DNA of 64,000 bases, taken from positions 48,819 to 112,818 of the forward strand of contig JAETQR010000008.1 of assembly GCA_021770615.1 (NCBI GenBank). Reading direction: 5' to 3'. This stretch comes from Lachnospiraceae bacterium (lineage in GTDB: Bacteria; Bacillota_A; Clostridia; Lachnospirales; Lachnospiraceae). Shown in pieces: positions 18,650-27,192 of this stretch (its first letter is position 1; the number at the start of each line of letters is the position of its first letter). Made by a program: the position numbers and the translations under genes. The notes under the pieces are model-generated. The model was not told the origin of the DNA. It was given only the letters and a program-made list of their open reading frames with translations, and did no database searches.

Positions 18650-19165
18650 ATGTTTGCAAAGTTGAGAGTAAAGTCAATAAGAAAAATAGCGATTGGGATT
18701 TTGAGTATTCTTTTGGTGGTTATTTTTTTGAGTTTGATTTATTTAAAAAATAATGTTGTCTCAGAACCCAAGCAGGATGAAAGGATTAGTAATTTGCTAA
18801 AACATACAGAAACACTTACTTTGCTGGAGAAACTATATGGAAAAAACGAAGAACTTGAAATAGTGAATGAAAATGAGGGTATAAAGGTAGAAAAAGGAAA
18901 AATAACTGAAGATGAGAAAACAAGATTAAGAAAATTTTTTCGTGATCTGGGATGTGAGAGAATTTTTAGCTTAAAAGAGGGTGATGTAAAGTGTGTCCGG
19001 ATAATATTTCCCATCATTGCAGCTGGCCAAGGTCGTGTAGGGGGAGCAATCGCACAATACTGTCCTGAAAAGGATAAATATGCTGCTCAGTATGGTGAAG
19101 AGATATCAGCACTTGGAAAAGAGTTTAGAGTTAACTGGTACTATGAAGTATATTATTATACTTGA
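18650..19165 (+). CDS. Small membrane-anchored protein, unknown
   Basis: The 171-residue protein has a basic N-terminus and one membrane helix (about 15-33, GILSILLVVIFLSLIYL), followed by an extracytoplasmic domain rich in Lys and Glu. I recognise no family. It opens an AT-rich patch (18.6-21.4 kb) of short proteins with the same plan (one N-terminal helix plus a 100-200 residue outer domain), each with its own ribosome site. A purine-rich site (AAAGGGAAG) lies before the ATG. Function is unknown. Confidence 0.6.
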   Translation: MFAKLRVKSIRKIAIGILSILLVVIFLSLIYLKNNVVSEPKQDERISNLLKHTETLTLLEKLYGKNEELEIVNENEGIKVEKGKITEDEKTRLRKFFRDLGCERIFSLKEGDVKCVRIIFPIIAAGQGRVGGAIAQYCPEKDKYAAQYGEEISALGKEFRVNWYYEVYYYT

Positions 19166-19196
19166 TAAGATAACGAAGGTCGGAGAGGGGAAATAA

Positions 19197-19289
19197 ATGA
19201 AAGCAAAATAAAAAAATTTAGTATTATTTTTAATCATTGCCATGGTTTTATGTGTATGTGCAAGCTGTGGTAAATATTATGGAAGATAA
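19197..19289 (+). pseudogene. Remnant of a small lipoprotein gene with stop at codon 5
   Basis: After a good ribosome site (GGAGAGGGG) the frame reads MKAK, a TAA stop at 19209, then in the same frame KNLVLFLIIAMVLCVCASCG, a lipoprotein signal with lipobox CASC, and a second stop at 19287. The downstream DNA to about 19380 shows no sustained frame. This looks like a decayed lipoprotein related in plan to its neighbours. A sequencing error could explain the first stop but not the second. Confidence 0.55.
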
Positions 19290-19414
19290 AGATGATACTG
19301 CTGCTTTACATAATGATGATAAGTATTGGCGTGGGAGTGCGAATATGTTCTGCAGCATATAGAATATTTTGAATCATTTGAGTGGAGTTATACAGAGAAG
19401 GAAGGGTTAAGATT

Positions 19415-20029
19415 TTGAAAAAGAAAAATGTTTTCAGATTGTTGATAAGTATAATCTTGATCTGGGTTATTATTTATGGTATATATTCCTGCGCATTTCG
19501 GGAAAAAAATTTTTACGGTAAGGTATTGTCGGTGACAGAAATATGTAGCCGTATTAGGTATATTAAAAAGGAAATTACTCCTAAATTGAGTGATAGAAAT
19601 TACGAAAGGAAGAGTACAGATTCCAGTAATATTAATTTGCTTAAAGATAGTATTGGGGATAGGTCAATCACTTCCTATTATTATGAAATCTATGAGAATG
19701 AGAAGGGCACATTAATTGGATTGACATATGAAGTGAATTATAGTATCTTGTGGTTTAAAGTCGAGGTAAAAGGAAAAGAAGGAGATTATCCTATAGAAGA
19801 CTATAAGATGGCAGTATCTTTTTACAAGCAATTTACTTATGGAAAAATCGATGAAGATAATATATATAAACTGGTAGAGAACAAAAAATCCCAAATAGGA
19901 GAGTATCGTATTGATTCAATGAATTATAATGATGTATTTCTTTATGAGGTAAATGAGGATAATAGACAAAGTAATTTTATGATTACAGGACTAGTTAAGC
20001 CTTTAAATGAGAGTCCCGAAGATTCGTAG
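19415..20029 (+). CDS. Small membrane-anchored protein, unknown, TTG start likely
   Basis: A TTG at 19415 preceded by GAAGGAAGGG gives a 204-residue protein that begins with a KKK-charged segment and one membrane helix (about 9-27). The ATG at 19382, 33 bases earlier, is also in frame but has a poorer site. The rest is a Tyr/Asn/Lys-rich outer domain with no family I can name. It belongs to the same AT-rich group of single-helix proteins. A lipidation site at the cysteine in IYSC is possible but weak. Confidence 0.55.
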   Translation: MKKKNVFRLLISIILIWVIIYGIYSCAFREKNFYGKVLSVTEICSRIRYIKKEITPKLSDRNYERKSTDSSNINLLKDSIGDRSITSYYYEIYENEKGTLIGLTYEVNYSILWFKVEVKGKEGDYPIEDYKMAVSFYKQFTYGKIDEDNIYKLVENKKSQIGEYRIDSMNYNDVFLYEVNEDNRQSNFMITGLVKPLNESPEDS

Positions 20030-20109
20030 TATTTTCATCCATTTGATTTGGAGGAGGCGGGAATTATTGCCTGCTATATAGAGAGTGAGCTAAGAAGGAA
20101 AGGAAGAAA

Positions 20110-20886
20110 ATGAAAAAAAGAATAAGCATACTGGCTATTGTAATATTATTATCTGGGATAGCTTCAACAGTATCTTTTATCCATAACAGAAATATCGAGG
20201 AAGATAATACGAATGAGGAATTAAGTATAGATATAAATGATTATATAATCCGATTTGTACAGGATAGTAAAATAGTAAGGGGCGTAGAAAAGGAAATTTG
20301 TATTCCGTATATTAAATTTTTAGATGAAAATCGAGAGGAATTGGAGAATCGGATTAATGAAACAATTTATAACACGGCGACAGATTGGATGGATTACAAA
20401 TTTATTAAGATGAACACAAAGCAGATAGAAACAGAGTTAACATGTCATAATGATAAATATATATCAATATCTTTGAGCTATTATTTAAAGGCAAATAGAA
20501 GTAAAATACTTAACAATTATATTGTAGTAGATATTACAAGTGGAAAACGCCTGTTTTTGAAAGATTTTGTTAGTGATGAGAATCAATTGATTTCGAAAAT
20601 GAAGGAAGGGAACGGAATATATGCAGATACACATGCTTTTACTTTGGAAAAAGATGAGGCAAACAATCAATTAAAAAGTTTACTGTTGGAAGAGCCAGAG
20701 GAAGATTTAAGACAAATGCTAATTCAATGTTCTATGGAAGAAAAAAAATTCCCTATTATATATGAAATTGAACAAACGTTGCCAACGCTATTTGAAAAAA
20801 GTAGTTTTTATATCGAAGGGGATAGCATTGTAATTGATTATGGAAAATATGATCATACGAAAATACATTTTGAGGGAATGCTTTAG
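20110..20886 (+). CDS. DUF4163/DUF3298-type extracytoplasmic protein
   Basis: The 258-residue protein has an N-terminal membrane helix or signal (about 5-25). Its outer domain resembles the paired DUF4163/DUF3298 fold seen in PdaC and RsiV-like proteins: a strand-rich part with NDKYISISLSYYLKAN, then NYIVVDITSGKRLFLKDF, and a C-terminal segment SSFYIEGDSIVIDYGKYD. There is no deacetylase domain. GAAAGGAAG precedes the ATG. In other proteins this fold binds lysozyme or cell-wall ligands; here the role is not established. Confidence 0.65.
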   Translation: MKKRISILAIVILLSGIASTVSFIHNRNIEEDNTNEELSIDINDYIIRFVQDSKIVRGVEKEICIPYIKFLDENREELENRINETIYNTATDWMDYKFIKMNTKQIETELTCHNDKYISISLSYYLKANRSKILNNYIVVDITSGKRLFLKDFVSDENQLISKMKEGNGIYADTHAFTLEKDEANNQLKSLLLEEPEEDLRQMLIQCSMEEKKFPIIYEIEQTLPTLFEKSSFYIEGDSIVIDYGKYDHTKIHFEGML

Positions 20887-20945
20887 TACATTACGTATGA
20901 GTAAGTACGATTCGTTCGCCGTTTTCTTCAGGAGGAGGTTTTTAG

Positions 20946-21446
20946 TTGAAAGCCACAGAGAGTATAAATAGAATATGGATGAAATCAAGATGGATTTTGC
21001 AACTGGTTATTACATGTTTAATAATCGGATTGTTTGTATTGATGCTTAATTACAATAACTTTGTTTTAACAAGATTTTCTTCTCAGTTGTTTGAAATGGA
21101 TTTGCCAGAGGATATTTACATCATGGAGGAACATAAGGTTAGAGGCAAGTTGAATGGAAATGGGAATGGAATGGATTTTTTTGCCTGTATTTTGGTTAAG
21201 ACGAAGCGTTTGCAAAAGGAACTTTATGATTATTTGAATAATTATGAATTTGCTCCGGCAAAAGATCATGAGACTGTAGAGACAGAAGTGATAAAGCTGC
21301 GGAGTAATCGATTAGAAACAAAGTATGTGGAACATGAGGAAATAGTGTTTGAGACGATACAGAATGAAGTCAATTTTGATGACTATTATGTCTTAATAAT
21401 ATATGATGGTGGATATTCTGCTGATTTTGATATTTTAGGTCATTAG
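20946..21446 (+). CDS. Small membrane-anchored protein, unknown, TTG start
   Basis: The start is a TTG at 20946 with AGGAGGAGG about eight bases upstream. The 166-residue product has one membrane helix (about 17-36) and an outer domain that ends in NFDDYYVLIIYDGGYSADF. No family was recognised. It is the last of the four single-helix proteins in this patch. About 95 bp of non-coding sequence follow before the hairpin-promoter at 21542. Confidence 0.55.
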   Translation: MKATESINRIWMKSRWILQLVITCLIIGLFVLMLNYNNFVLTRFSSQLFEMDLPEDIYIMEEHKVRGKLNGNGNGMDFFACILVKTKRLQKELYDYLNNYEFAPAKDHETVETEVIKLRSNRLETKYVEHEEIVFETIQNEVNFDDYYVLIIYDGGYSADFDILGH

Positions 21447-21541
21447 TCATAATTGCATACTATTTGCGGTAAATGAAGATATGTTTGTTGGTGTGATCAA
21501 TCAGCGGTTTTGCGATGGTACGGAAAGTGCTATTCATAGAT

Positions 21542-21604
21542 AAATGTCAAGTAAGTTCGCCCGTACCGAACTTACTTGACATTTTTGCGGAAAAGTTCGA
21601 TAAT
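21542..21604 (+). promoter_or_regulatory. Perfect 18-bp hairpin overlapping a consensus promoter
   Basis: Arms 21542-21559 and 21567-21584 are exact reverse complements around CCCGTAC. The right arm contains a -35 box TTGACA (21576-21581). After exactly 17 bp comes GATAAT (21599-21604) as -10. The transcript would start just before the ribosome site of the ATPase at 21626. The palindrome covers the -35 and could be an operator, or a terminator for the upstream genes (TTTTT follows it), or both. Confidence 0.7.
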
Positions 21605-21625
21605 ATAAGCGTGGAGGTGGCTGCT

Positions 21626-22840
21626 ATGATAAAGAGGGAATCATATCTTGCTAAGGTGAGAGGATTTTACCATATGGATCTGATCAAGGTCATTACGGGA
21701 ATCCGTCGCTGTGGAAAATCTGTTCTTTTAACGCAGATCATCGAGGAATTAAAAGAGCAGGGAATAGATGATGGCCAGATCATTTATATTAATTTTGAGG
21801 ATTATGACTACAATTTTATCCAGTCGGGTACGGATTTACATGAATATATCAAAAAGAAATTAGATAAGGATAAAAAGTATTATCTTTTTTTTGATGAAAT
21901 ACAAATGGTTTCTGATTTTGAACGGGTCATTAATTCTTTCCGTATAAAATTCAATACAAGCATTTTTATCACGGGTTCCAATGGGAAACTATTATCTGGG
22001 GAATTGGCTACTTTTTTGTCCGGACGTTGTGTCAGTTTTTATCTTCAGCCCTTTTCCTTTGCCGAGGTGTGTGAAATAAAAGAAATCAAACCGGATGCGG
22101 CTACAGAGAAGGATCTGATGGAATATCTGGAGTGGGGTGGTATGCCACAACGTTTTCAGATGCAAGAGGAAGAGCAGATGAAAACATTTTTGCGGGATGT
22201 GTATGATACGATTGTATTTCGGGATATTGTACAACGTGGGAAAATTAAAGATATCGAATTATTTGGGCGTATTATTGATTATTTAGTCAACAACCCATCG
22301 CAGACATTTTCTGTGTCCGCAATTACAGATTATTTTTTAAGTATCAGCAGGAAGGTATCAAAAGAAACGATATATAATTATTTGGAGCACATCACCTCTT
22401 CCCTGATCATGAGAAAAGCATCAAGGTATGATATCAGGGGAAAGAGAATATTGAAGAAAAAGGATAAGTATTACCTAACGGATTTAGGCCTTGGCCGTAT
22501 ACGGAATACCGGGTTCAAGCTGGAAATGGGAGCGCTATTGGAAAATGCAGTATATAATGAATTGGTCCGTCGGGGATATGAGGTTTATGTGGGTAAGACA
22601 AGAAAGGGCGAAATTGATTTTGTTGCCATAAAAGAAAATAATAAGGAATACTATCAGGTAGCCTATTATCTGGCTGATCAGTCTGTAATTGACAGGGAAT
22701 TTAATGCATTTGCAAATATTCCGGATAATTTCCCCAAATATGTAATTTCGATGGATTTGGGAGATTTCTCCCGGGATGGTATTATCCACAAAAACGCAAT
22801 CCGGTTTTTGCTGGACGATCCCAACCTTACAAAACTGTAA
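21626..22840 (+). CDS. AAA_14/DUF4143 family ATPase
   Basis: The ATG at 21626 follows GGAGGTGG; the longer in-frame reading would run through the hairpin-promoter. The 404-residue protein has Walker A (GIRRCGKSVLL), Walker B (KYYLFFDEIQ), sensor ITGSNGKLLSGELAT, and the C-terminal DUF4143 domain with the nuclease-like motif GEIDFVA preceded by a conserved E (GALLENAVYNEL). Such proteins are common, often multicopy and poorly characterised in anaerobes and archaea. The DUF4143 end resembles a restriction-endonuclease-like fold. The gene stands alone with its own promoter, consistent with an accessory unit. Confidence 0.85.
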   Translation: MIKRESYLAKVRGFYHMDLIKVITGIRRCGKSVLLTQIIEELKEQGIDDGQIIYINFEDYDYNFIQSGTDLHEYIKKKLDKDKKYYLFFDEIQMVSDFERVINSFRIKFNTSIFITGSNGKLLSGELATFLSGRCVSFYLQPFSFAEVCEIKEIKPDAATEKDLMEYLEWGGMPQRFQMQEEEQMKTFLRDVYDTIVFRDIVQRGKIKDIELFGRIIDYLVNNPSQTFSVSAITDYFLSISRKVSKETIYNYLEHITSSLIMRKASRYDIRGKRILKKKDKYYLTDLGLGRIRNTGFKLEMGALLENAVYNELVRRGYEVYVGKTRKGEIDFVAIKENNKEYYQVAYYLADQSVIDREFNAFANIPDNFPKYVISMDLGDFSRDGIIHKNAIRFLLDDPNLTKL

Positions 22841-22923
22841 CCCTACGTAAGAAACTTCGATGGAAAAATCCTTTCATTTGCGGTATGCTCTCAATTAGTA
22901 CCAACGAAAGGAGCGATTCAACA

Positions 22924-23688
22924 ATGGATACAATACTAAAATTAGAAAACGTAGAAAAATATTACGGGAATACGTCCAACCTGACAAAGGCGGTCGACCG
23001 GATTTCCTTTGAGGTAGAGACCGGGGAATTTGTTGGGATCATGGGGGCAAGCGGCTCGGGAAAAACGACACTTTTAAACTGTATTTCGACGATCGACCGG
23101 GTCACGAGCGGAAGGATCTTCGTCGAGGGGAGAGATATCACTGCAGTGAAGGGGAATGCCCTGAACCGTTTCCGCAGGGAGAAACTTGGATTTATCTTTC
23201 AGGAATTTAACCTGTTAGATACGCTGACGGCGTATGAAAACATTGCGCTTCCGCTGACGATCCAGAACATGGCGCCGCTGAAGATCGATGCTAAGATCGA
23301 GGAGATTTCAGGGATCCTTGGAATCGACAGTGTCATGAAAAAATATCCGTATCAGATGAGCGGCGGGCAGAAGCAGAGAGTAGCAGCGGCGAGGGCGCTT
23401 ATTACGGATCCGGCGATGGTGCTGGCGGATGAGCCGACGGGGGCTCTGGATTCCAAATCGGCGCGGAGCCTGTTAGAGAGCATGGAGGGGATGAACCAGA
23501 ATTATAATGCCACTATTCTCATGGTGACACATGATGCGTTTGCGGCGAGCTTTGCCACACGGGTCATCTTTTTAAAGGATGGACAGATCTTTAATGAGGT
23601 GAGAAAGGGATCGGATACAAGGAAAGAGTTTTTTGACAAAATAATGGACGTAGTTATGGTGATGGGTGGTGATCTGAATGATCTTTAA
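22924..23688 (+). CDS. BceA-like ABC transporter ATP-binding protein
   Basis: The ATG at 22924 follows AAAGGAGC; an upstream in-frame ATG at 22885 has no site. The 254-residue ATPase has Walker A (GASGSGKTT), Q-loop (FIFQEFNLLDTLTAYEN), signature MSGGQKQRVAAARAL, Walker B (AMVLADEPTGALD) and switch H (MVTHDAFAASFATR). It overlaps its permease gene by 11 bp. BceAB-type transporters remove cell-wall-active peptides such as bacitracin and signal to BceRS kinases. No regulator pair is adjacent here. Confidence 0.9.
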   Translation: MDTILKLENVEKYYGNTSNLTKAVDRISFEVETGEFVGIMGASGSGKTTLLNCISTIDRVTSGRIFVEGRDITAVKGNALNRFRREKLGFIFQEFNLLDTLTAYENIALPLTIQNMAPLKIDAKIEEISGILGIDSVMKKYPYQMSGGQKQRVAAARALITDPAMVLADEPTGALDSKSARSLLESMEGMNQNYNATILMVTHDAFAASFATRVIFLKDGQIFNEVRKGSDTRKEFFDKIMDVVMVMGGDLNDL

Positions 23689-25687
23689 ACTGGCATTCCG
23701 TAATATGAAAAAGAGCATGTCGGATTATGCGGTGTATTTTGTGACGCTGATCATCGGTATCTCTATCTTTTATGTATTTAATGCGATTTCGGATCAGACG
23801 GTGATGATAAAAATATTCAAAAATGAATACGACATACTGGATCTGATGAAAAGTACGCTTTCTGTAGCGAGTGTGATCGTGTCGGTGGTATTGGCGTTTT
23901 TGATCGTATATGCCAGCAGCTTTCTCATGAAGCGGAGAAAAAAAGAGTTCGGTATTTACATGCTGCTTGGGATGGGGAAGAAAAAAATAGCAGGTGTTCT
24001 CATGGCAGAGACGGTGATCATCGGTATCCTTTCACTTGTCGTAGGGATGGGGCTCGGGATCATCCTGTCACAGGGAATGAGCGTGCTTGTGGCGAGCCTG
24101 TTTGAGGCAGACATGTCGAAATTTACCTTTGATGTATCAACAGAGGCTTTGGGAAAGACATTATTATATTTTCTTATTATGTATGCATTGGTTCTTATAC
24201 TGGATGTGTTTGTTGTGGGGAAATCCCGCCTGATCGATCTGTTAAATGCGGAGCGCAAAACAGAGAAAAACAGGGCAAAAAATCCATGGGTCTGCCTGGT
24301 TGTGTTTGTAATTGCGGTATCTGTCCTTAGTCACGCTTACTGGATGATGACTGCAAATGCAGAGCAGCTGACAAAAGAAAGCCAGATCGTAGTTCAGATC
24401 ATAAAAGGGATCATTGCTACCTATTTGATTTTCTGGTCCTTGTCGGGACTTCTGATCTTCCTTGCAAAACTGAGGAAAAGGTCTTATATGAAGGGGATCA
24501 ATACGTTTACGACGAAAGAGATCAGCAGCCGGGTCAATACAAATGTATTTGCAGGGAGTATCATCTGTCTTCTTTTGTTTATTACGATCTGTATTTTTTC
24601 CACCTGTTTTTCAATCAATAAATCCATGAACGATAATCTAAGGACGCTTGTGCCGAGGGATGTCAATTTTTTTGGCTCCTATGATCAGGGACTTTCTTTT
24701 GACAGTGAAAAGAAGACGGCTGGCGAGATGATCGAAGAAGCGGGAATAGACGTCAGTATGTTTGAGGATGTGGTAGATATCACTGCCTATGAATATTACA
24801 AATGGAATGAAAAGGAGCAGGTGGCCGAAAGTGATAACACGAATGTCTTTGCCAACAGCGGAATCGTATTAAAATTAAGTGATTATAATAAAGTGGCAAA
24901 AGCATATGGGCTGAAACAGCAGACACTGGCAGAGGATGAATACATTGTCATATCAAATTATGATTATACACGGGAGCCGTATAACAGGGATTATCTGGGA
25001 AAAGGCCATGTGATCCGGCTGGGTGGAAAGGAATACCATCCCAGATATAAGGAGTGCCAGGATGGATACCTGATGATGTCGGCAAACAGTTCAGAACTTG
25101 GATTTACGGTAGTTCCTGATGATGTCCCGGCAGATGAAGATCTTCATTTGTGCTGTATGTATTATATTGCTGATTATAATAAAGATCACAGCAAAAGTGT
25201 GGAGGAGATCGATAAACTTGTGAACGGAGAGAAATTCCAGAAAAAGTTGCTTGATATGGGTATTGTTGTATCAACCAGGACTGAGATCCAGCAAAGGAGT
25301 ATTGGACTGACGGCGCTGATCGTCTTTATAGGATTATATCTTGGTATTATCTTTGTCCTTGCAAGCTCCGCACTGCTTTCGCTCAAGGAGTTGTCGCAGG
25401 CAGCAGACAGTAAAGGAAAATACCGGATCCTGAGAAAGATCGGAGTGGATGAAAAAATGATCCACCGTTCGCTCTTTCAGCAGAACCTGATCTTTTTTGC
25501 CATGCCGCTCCTCCTCGCTGTGATACATTCGATTTTTGGAATCCAGGTATGTATCTATATCATGGAAGTTTTTGGGAAAACGGGTCTGCTTTATTCTATC
25601 ATTTTTACGGCAACGGTATTGCTGGCAGTTTATAGCATCTATTTTGTGATTACTTACCGTTGCAGCCGGAAAATTATTGATGAATAA
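23678..25687 (+). CDS. BceB-like FtsX-family permease
   Basis: The 669-residue permease has the ten-helix plan of BceB: one helix near the N-terminus, then three helices in the first FtsX block (about 55-185), a further pair, a large extracytoplasmic domain of about 210 residues between helices 7 and 8 (about 315-530), and three C-terminal helices. Motifs KRRKKEFGIYMLLGMGKKKI and SKGKYRILRKIGVDE are typical. The large outer domain binds the peptide or its lipid II-cycle target in known systems. It is coupled to the ATPase by an 11-bp overlap. Confidence 0.9.
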   Translation: MIFKLAFRNMKKSMSDYAVYFVTLIIGISIFYVFNAISDQTVMIKIFKNEYDILDLMKSTLSVASVIVSVVLAFLIVYASSFLMKRRKKEFGIYMLLGMGKKKIAGVLMAETVIIGILSLVVGMGLGIILSQGMSVLVASLFEADMSKFTFDVSTEALGKTLLYFLIMYALVLILDVFVVGKSRLIDLLNAERKTEKNRAKNPWVCLVVFVIAVSVLSHAYWMMTANAEQLTKESQIVVQIIKGIIATYLIFWSLSGLLIFLAKLRKRSYMKGINTFTTKEISSRVNTNVFAGSIICLLLFITICIFSTCFSINKSMNDNLRTLVPRDVNFFGSYDQGLSFDSEKKTAGEMIEEAGIDVSMFEDVVDITAYEYYKWNEKEQVAESDNTNVFANSGIVLKLSDYNKVAKAYGLKQQTLAEDEYIVISNYDYTREPYNRDYLGKGHVIRLGGKEYHPRYKECQDGYLMMSANSSELGFTVVPDDVPADEDLHLCCMYYIADYNKDHSKSVEEIDKLVNGEKFQKKLLDMGIVVSTRTEIQQRSIGLTALIVFIGLYLGIIFVLASSALLSLKELSQAADSKGKYRILRKIGVDEKMIHRSLFQQNLIFFAMPLLLAVIHSIFGIQVCIYIMEVFGKTGLLYSIIFTATVLLAVYSIYFVITYRCSRKIIDE

Positions 25688-25693
25688 TAAATA

Positions 25694-25753
25694 CAAACAA
25701 ATGTTTGATTTTTCCGAACATATGTGTTATACTAATATCAAAACAAATGTTCG
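25694..25753 (+). promoter_or_regulatory. Promoter with three LexA-like boxes before the repair pair
   Basis: A promoter TTGATT (25705) - 17 bp - TATACT (25728) carries CAAACAAATGTTTG (25694-25707) on its -35, CGAACATATGTGTT (25715-25728) in the spacer, and AAAACAAATGTTCG (25740-25753, reverse CGAACATTTGTTTT) just after the -10. All resemble the Firmicute LexA box CGAAC-N4-GTTYG, the spacer box only in one half. This supports SOS control of the radical-SAM and DUF4130 genes. Confidence 0.7.
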
Positions 25754-25764
25754 GAGGTGGCATA

Positions 25765-27192
25765 ATGGAGCTGACAGCAGACATTTTTTCAAAGCTTGAG
25801 ATACTTTCCGATGCGGCGAAATATGATGTGGCCTGCACATCCAGCGGGTCGAGCAGGAAGGGAAGAAAAGGAACGATGGGAAATACAGTATCCGGTGGGA
25901 TCTGCCACTGCTTTTCCGCAGATGGCAGATGTATTTCCCTGTTAAAGATCTTACAGACCAATGAGTGCGTTTATGATTGTAAATATTGTGTGAACCGTCT
26001 GTCAAACGATGTACCCCGGGCGTCTTTTTCGCCTGAGGAAATCGCTGAGCTGACGGTTTCTTTTTATCGCAGAAATTATATAGAAGGGTTGTTTTTGAGC
26101 TCAGGGATACGGAAAAATCCGGATTTTACGATGGAGCAGATTTATCAGGCGGTATATCTGCTGCGTACAAAATACCGTTTTAACGGATATATCCATGTAA
26201 AAGCGATACCGGGGGCGGATCCCCTCTTGATCGAGAAGACGGGGTGGCTTGTAGACCGGATGAGTGCAAATCTGGAGATGCCGACAGCAGAGGGATTGAA
26301 AACGCTTGCTCCCCAGAAATCGCGAAAGACGATACTGACGCCGATGCGCCAGATCCAGGTGGGGAGGATGGAGCAGCGTCTGCTCTTGGAAAGCGGTGAA
26401 AGAACACGCCATCCTTTCAGGATTGAGGAAAAAGAGGCTGCAGAGCCGTCGGTGGGGAAAAAGCAGCTTCCGGAGCGGACCGGGAATAATTTTTCCCTTC
26501 AGGAATTTCATCCTGACGCCAGTTTTGTGCCTGCCGGCCAGAGTACCCAGATGATCGTGGGGGCTTCCGATGAAAGCGACTATGAGATCGTGCACATGGC
26601 AGAGGCGATGTACAGGCAGTTTGATCTGAAACGGGTTTTCTATTCCGCATTTATCAATACGACAAAGGATCCGCTTCTTCCGGATGGGAAAGAGGGGCCG
26701 CCGCTTTTGCGGGAACATCGTCTGTATCAGGCTGATTTTTTGATGCGTTTCTATCAGTTTAAGGCAGAGGAGATCATTACAGAGGACACCCCGTTTCTGA
26801 ATGTACAGATCGATCCGAAATGCAACTGGGCGCTGAACCATCTCGAATTTTTCCCCGTGGAGGTTCAGACGGCAGATTATCATACACTTCTCAGGATTCC
26901 GGGAGTAGGGGTTAAGTCGGCGAGGAGGATCCTCGCAGCGAGGAGACTCGGGAGCCTTGATTATCCGGCGCTTAAAAAATTTGGCGTAGTTCTCAAGCGG
27001 GCGATGTATTTTATTACCTGTGGGGGAAAGACGATGATTCCGCTTAAGTTAAATGAGAGGTTTATCTTAACAAATCTTCTGGGGCTTAGGGAAAGGCTTC
27101 CGGTATCGGTGACGGGGGAGACAGTATATGAGCAGATGTCTCTGCTGGATCTGATGCCGCAGGGGCAAAAGGAGGCATGGGGAAATGGATGA
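25765..27192 (+). CDS. Putative DNA modification/repair radical SAM protein
   Basis: The ATG at 25765 follows GGAGGTGG. The 475-residue enzyme has an early radical-SAM cluster motif C68-x3-C72-x2-C75 (ECVYDCKYC) and ends in a helix-hairpin-helix DNA-binding motif (LLRIPGVGVKSARRILAARR, about 380-400). This is the layout of the TIGR03916-type family, which is genomically paired with the DUF4130 family encoded next. The reaction is not established; DNA repair or modification is inferred from the helix-hairpin-helix motif, the pairing, and the LexA-like boxes upstream. It overlaps the partner gene by 8 bp. Confidence 0.85.
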   Translation: MELTADIFSKLEILSDAAKYDVACTSSGSSRKGRKGTMGNTVSGGICHCFSADGRCISLLKILQTNECVYDCKYCVNRLSNDVPRASFSPEEIAELTVSFYRRNYIEGLFLSSGIRKNPDFTMEQIYQAVYLLRTKYRFNGYIHVKAIPGADPLLIEKTGWLVDRMSANLEMPTAEGLKTLAPQKSRKTILTPMRQIQVGRMEQRLLLESGERTRHPFRIEEKEAAEPSVGKKQLPERTGNNFSLQEFHPDASFVPAGQSTQMIVGASDESDYEIVHMAEAMYRQFDLKRVFYSAFINTTKDPLLPDGKEGPPLLREHRLYQADFLMRFYQFKAEEIITEDTPFLNVQIDPKCNWALNHLEFFPVEVQTADYHTLLRIPGVGVKSARRILAARRLGSLDYPALKKFGVVLKRAMYFITCGGKTMIPLKLNERFILTNLLGLRERLPVSVTGETVYEQMSLLDLMPQGQKEAWGNG

